From the NCBI RefSeq assembly GCF_902497895.1, contig NZ_CABVHQ010000006.1:1-64000 (forward strand): a stretch of DNA of 64,000 nucleotides, written 5' to 3'. Both the position numbers and the translations under genes were made by a program. Within the stretch, counting starts at the first letter, position 1. Each line of letters starts with the position of its first letter. The notes under the pieces were generated by a model that worked only from the letters and a program-made list of their open reading frames with translations, was not told the origin of the DNA and searched no databases. Below are positions 60,745 through 64,000 of this stretch, in pieces. The DNA comes from Pseudomonas fluorescens. Its GTDB lineage: Bacteria > Pseudomonadota > Gammaproteobacteria > Pseudomonadales > Pseudomonadaceae.

Positions 60745-62661
60745 ATGGGCAAAATCATCGGTATCGACCTGGGGACCACCAACTCCTGCGTCTCCGTGCT
60801 TGAAAACGGCAAAGCTAAAGTTATTGAAAACGCAGAAGGCGCGCGTACCACGCCGTCGATCGTTGCCTATGCCAACGACGGCGAAATCCTGGTGGGTCAG
60901 TCGGCCAAACGTCAGGCAGTGACCAATCCGCACAACACCCTGTATGCGGTGAAGCGTTTGATCGGTCGTCGTTTCGACGAAGAAGTCGTGCAGAAAGATA
61001 TCCAGATGGTCCCTTACAAGATCGTCAAGAATGACAACGGTGACGCCTGGGTCGAAGTCAACGGCCAGAAAATGTCGCCTCCACAGATTTCGGCTGAAAT
61101 TCTCAAGAAAATGAAGAAGACCGCCGAAGACTATCTCGGCGAGACTGTGACCGAAGCGGTGATCACCGTTCCGGCCTACTTCAACGACAGCCAGCGTCAA
61201 GCCACCAAAGATGCCGGTCGCATCGCCGGTCTGGACGTGAAACGTATTATCAACGAACCGACCGCAGCCGCTCTGGCTTACGGTATGGACAAGGCCAAGG
61301 GCGATCACACCGTGATCGTTTATGACCTGGGTGGCGGTACCTTCGACGTTTCCGTGATCGAAATCGCGGAAGTCGATGGCGAGCACCAGTTCGAAGTGTT
61401 GTCTACCAACGGTGACACCTTCCTCGGCGGTGAAGACTTCGACATTCGTCTGATCGACTACCTGGTTGACGAATTCAAGAAAGAAAGCGGCATGAACCTC
61501 AAGGGTGACCCGCTGGCGATGCAGCGCCTGAAAGAAGCCGCTGAAAAAGCCAAGATCGAGCTGTCTTCGAGCCTGCAGACTGACGTCAACCTGCCGTACA
61601 TCACTGCAGATGCGACCGGTCCAAAGCACTTGAACGTGAAAATCTCCCGCGCCAAGCTCGAAGCGCTGGTTGAAGACCTGGTTCAGCGCACTATCGAACC
61701 TTGCCGCATTGCGCTCAAGGATTCCGGTATCGACGTTGGCGCGATCAACGACGTGATCCTGGTCGGCGGTCAGACCCGTATGCCACTGGTTCAGAAGCTG
61801 GTGACCGAGTTCTTCGGTAAAGAAGCGCGTAAAGACGTCAACCCGGACGAAGCTGTTGCCATGGGTGCTGCTATCCAGGGCGCGGTACTGGCCGGTGATG
61901 TGAAAGACGTTCTGCTGCTCGACGTCAGCCCGCTGACTCTGGGTATCGAAACCATGGGCGGCGTGATGACTGCGCTGATCGAGAAAAACACCACGATTCC
62001 TACCAAGAAATCCCAGGTGTTCTCGACTGCCGATGACAACCAGGGCGCAGTGACCATTCACGTGCTGCAAGGCGAGCGCAAGCAAGCCGCGCAGAACAAG
62101 TCCCTGGGCAAGTTCGACCTGGCCGAGATTCCACCGGCTCCACGTGGCGTGCCGCAAATCGAAGTGACCTTCGACATCGATGCCAACGGCATCCTGCACG
62201 TAGGCGCCAAAGACAAGGCCACCGGCAAGACTCAGTCGATCGTGATCAAGGCCAACTCCGGTCTGTCCGAGGAAGAGATTCAGCAGATGATTCGTGATGC
62301 TGAAGTCAACGCCGACGAAGATCGCAAGTTCGAAGAGCTGGCCAGTGCCCGTAACCAGGGCGACGCGCTGGTTCACTCGACTCGTAAAATGATCGCAGAC
62401 GCTGGCGACAAAGTGACCGCGGAAGAGAAAACTTCGATCGAGGCCGCTCTGGTTGCCCTTGAAGCTGCTGTCAAAGGCGACGACAAGGCACTGATCGAAG
62501 CCAAGGTTGAAGAACTGTCCAAGCTGTCGGCTCCGATTGCTCAGAAAATGTACGCCGAGCAAGCCAACCCTGCAGACGCGGCGGCCCAGCCAGCGGACTC
62601 GGCTGAAAAAGCCGACGACGTTGTCGATGCCGAGTTCGAAGAAGTCAAAGACCACAAGTAA
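60745..62661 (+). CDS. dnaK: Chaperone DnaK (Hsp70)
   Basis: 638 aa from ATG 60745 with AGGGAGAG upstream. [20 protein letters not shown] at the N-terminus, [47 protein letters not shown], then the substrate-binding domain ([20 protein letters not shown]) and the end [14 protein letters not shown]. Complete, normal length. Confidence 0.99.
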   Translation: MGKIIGIDLGTTNSCVSVLENGKAKVIENAEGARTTPSIVAYANDGEILVGQSAKRQAVTNPHNTLYAVKRLIGRRFDEEVVQKDIQMVPYKIVKNDNGDAWVEVNGQKMSPPQISAEILKKMKKTAEDYLGETVTEAVITVPAYFNDSQRQATKDAGRIAGLDVKRIINEPTAAALAYGMDKAKGDHTVIVYDLGGGTFDVSVIEIAEVDGEHQFEVLSTNGDTFLGGEDFDIRLIDYLVDEFKKESGMNLKGDPLAMQRLKEAAEKAKIELSSSLQTDVNLPYITADATGPKHLNVKISRAKLEALVEDLVQRTIEPCRIALKDSGIDVGAINDVILVGGQTRMPLVQKLVTEFFGKEARKDVNPDEAVAMGAAIQGAVLAGDVKDVLLLDVSPLTLGIETMGGVMTALIEKNTTIPTKKSQVFSTADDNQGAVTIHVLQGERKQAAQNKSLGKFDLAEIPPAPRGVPQIEVTFDIDANGILHVGAKDKATGKTQSIVIKANSGLSEEEIQQMIRDAEVNADEDRKFEELASARNQGDALVHSTRKMIADAGDKVTAEEKTSIEAALVALEAAVKGDDKALIEAKVEELSKLSAPIAQKMYAEQANPADAAAQPADSAEKADDVVDAEFEEVKDHK

Positions 62662-62985
62662 GTTAGCTTGTTGGTCGGCCGGTTGACTGCGATTAAGCGG
62701 TGACTGGTAGGATGTCGCCGCGCGGGAGCTTGCTCCCGCGTTGGCGCGTCTGGAGTAAGCGAATTTTTACAGCATGCGACAACGCTCGCGTGCTGGCGGT
62801 ACGGTCGGGGATGCTCCTGCTTTCCGGTCGATAATTATCGCGCCCGCTGGCCAGTTTTCTGGCTGCAAATCAAAGACCAGGATCGTTGAATTGACGTGAG
62901 TTGGGTCCGGGCCTGTATTGGGGCTCAACGAGTTTGGCGAAGCTCAGGAGGGGTTTGCCGAACGTCCTTAAGAGTGCAAAGACTT
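62662..62985. other. dnaK-dnaJ intergenic region
   Basis: 324 bp without gene. The only marked structure is the short palindrome at 62721-62740. AGGAGGGG at 62946-62953 is too far from the dnaJ start to be its ribosome site. Confidence 0.5.
62721..62740. repeat. Short REP-like palindrome
   Basis: CGCGGGAGC-TT-GCTCCCGCG, 9-bp arms. A common Pseudomonas intergenic palindrome that may act as mRNA stabiliser or weak terminator between dnaK and dnaJ. Confidence 0.75.
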
Positions 62986-64000
62986 ATGGCAAAGCGTGAC
63001 TATTACGAAGTGTTGGGTGTGGAGCGCGGCTCCAGCGAGACGGACCTGAAGAAGGCTTACCGTCGCCTGGCGATGAAGCACCACCCGGACCGTAATCCCG
63101 ATGACAAAGCATCGGAAGATATGTTCAAAGAGGCCAATGAGGCCTACGAAGTACTGTCCGATTCCAGCAAGCGCGCGGCCTACGACCAGTACGGTCATGC
63201 GGGCCTTGACCCGAGCATGGGTGGCGGCGGTGCCGGTTTTGGCGGTCAGAATTTCTCGGACATCTTTGGTGATGTCTTCAGTGACTTCTTCGGTGGGGCG
63301 CGCGGTGGTGCTCGTGGCGGCGCGCAGCGCGGCAGCGATCTGCGTTACACCCTGGAGCTGAACCTGGAAGAAGCGGTGCGCGGCACGACCGTGAATATCC
63401 GCGTTCCGACACTGGTCAACTGCAAGCCTTGCGATGGTTCCGGCGCCAAGAAAGGGTCCTCGCCTATTACCTGCCCGACCTGTGGCGGTATCGGTCAGGT
63501 GCGCATGCAGCAAGGTTTCTTCTCGGTGCAGCAAACCTGCCCGCGCTGCCATGGCCAGGGCAAGATCATTGCCGATCCGTGCGACTCCTGCCACGGCCAG
63601 GGTCGCGTCGAAGAGTCCAAGACCCTCTCGGTAAAAGTGCCGGCGGGCGTTGATACCGGCGACCGTATTCGTCTGTCTGGCGAAGGCGAGGCGGGTGCCC
63701 AGGGTGGGCCGACCGGCGACCTGTACGTGGTGATCAATGTGCGTGAGCACGCGATCTTCCAGCGCGACGGCAAGCATCTGTTCTGCGAAGTGCCGATCAG
63801 CTTCGTTGACGCAGCCCTGGGTGGCGAGCTGGAAATTCCGACCCTGGATGGCCGGGTCAAACTGAAAATTCCTGAAGGCACGCAAACCGGCAAGCAATTC
63901 CGGGTTCGCGGCAAAGGCGTCGCGCCGGTGCGTGGTGGCGGTGCTGGCGACTTGATGTGCCGTGTTGCGGTCGAGACCCCGGTCAATCTGGGGCGTCGTC
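62986..64000 (+). CDS. dnaJ: Chaperone DnaJ (Hsp40), 5' part
   Basis: 338 codons visible; the gene runs off the window. J domain [20 protein letters not shown] with HPD in MKHHPDRNP, Gly/Phe region ([20 protein letters not shown]), four zinc motifs ([32 protein letters not shown]), then the substrate-binding beta domain. Co-chaperone that stimulates DnaK ATPase. Confidence 0.98.
   Translation, partial: MAKRDYYEVLGVERGSSETDLKKAYRRLAMKHHPDRNPDDKASEDMFKEANEAYEVLSDSSKRAAYDQYGHAGLDPSMGGGGAGFGGQNFSDIFGDVFSDFFGGARGGARGGAQRGSDLRYTLELNLEEAVRGTTVNIRVPTLVNCKPCDGSGAKKGSSPITCPTCGGIGQVRMQQGFFSVQQTCPRCHGQGKIIADPCDSCHGQGRVEESKTLSVKVPAGVDTGDRIRLSGEGEAGAQGGPTGDLYVVINVREHAIFQRDGKHLFCEVPISFVDAALGGELEIPTLDGRVKLKIPEGTQTGKQFRVRGKGVAPVRGGGAGDLMCRVAVETPVNLGRR

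Noticed and set aside
60730..62655. 641-aa frame antisense to dnaK
   Set aside because: Well-known shadow ORF on the strand opposite dnaK; sense strand is certain.

Overview
The window is a piece of a Pseudomonas chromosome, most likely of the P. fluorescens group. Evidence: the order smpB / NSS transporter / ratA-rnfH / bamE / fur / recN / grpE-dnaK-dnaJ, an lldP-lutABC-dld lactate cluster, an ssrA (tmRNA) gene, and REP-type palindromes containing GTGGCGAG..GGCTTGCCCC. No database search was possible; family names come from reading the proteins.

Layout. 1-5.3 kb: end of etfA, a MITE-like element, one unknown gene, then an AraC-type regulator divergent from a short oxidoreductase cluster (SDR, VOC protein, saccharopine-dehydrogenase-like protein, truncated SDR). 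5.3-6.3 kb: almost gene-free, containing a damaged copy of an ssrA/tRNA-like 3' end at about 5937-5960. 6.3-44.2 kb: accessory DNA that looks like one large defence island lying next to the 3' end of ssrA, with a P4-type integrase adjacent to ssrA. 44.4-64 kb: ordinary core genes.

The island contains, in order: (a) two overlapping DUF262 genes (GmrSD-like) with a WYL regulator; (b) a class III sirtuin; (c) a tandem AAA+ ATPase gene broken by a stop codon at the Walker B glutamate; (d) a serine hydrolase followed by two dynamin-like GTPases and ankyrin-repeat ORFs, resembling the LeoA/LeoBC (Eleos) type of immune dynamins with an added hydrolase; (e) a BrxR/CapW-like WYL regulator with matching operators in front of itself and in front of a small membrane protein plus ADP-ribosylglycohydrolase operon; (f) a restriction-type operon of Dcm methylase, MORC/Hsp90-like ATPase, Z1 ATPase, PD-(D/E)XK (DUF4420) protein and AIPR protein, with divergent vsr and an unknown winged-helix-like gene; (g) an HTH gene, an Hsp70 fragment and a JAMM-like protein; (h) a small mobile module (DUF3987 protein, small ORF, integrase-domain recombinase, small ORF) flanked by inverted copies of an unusual TGTCGCC array.

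The core part ties together lactate use (LldP import, LutABC and Dld oxidation, GntR regulator with a perfect 23-bp palindromic operator), trans-translation (ssrA plus smpB), iron control (fur), outer-membrane assembly (bamE), DNA repair (recN) and the heat-shock chaperones (grpE-dnaK-dnaJ, with a good sigma-32 promoter). The best candidates for a new system are the hydrolase-dynamin-dynamin-ankyrin cassette and the TGTCGCC-array mobile module.
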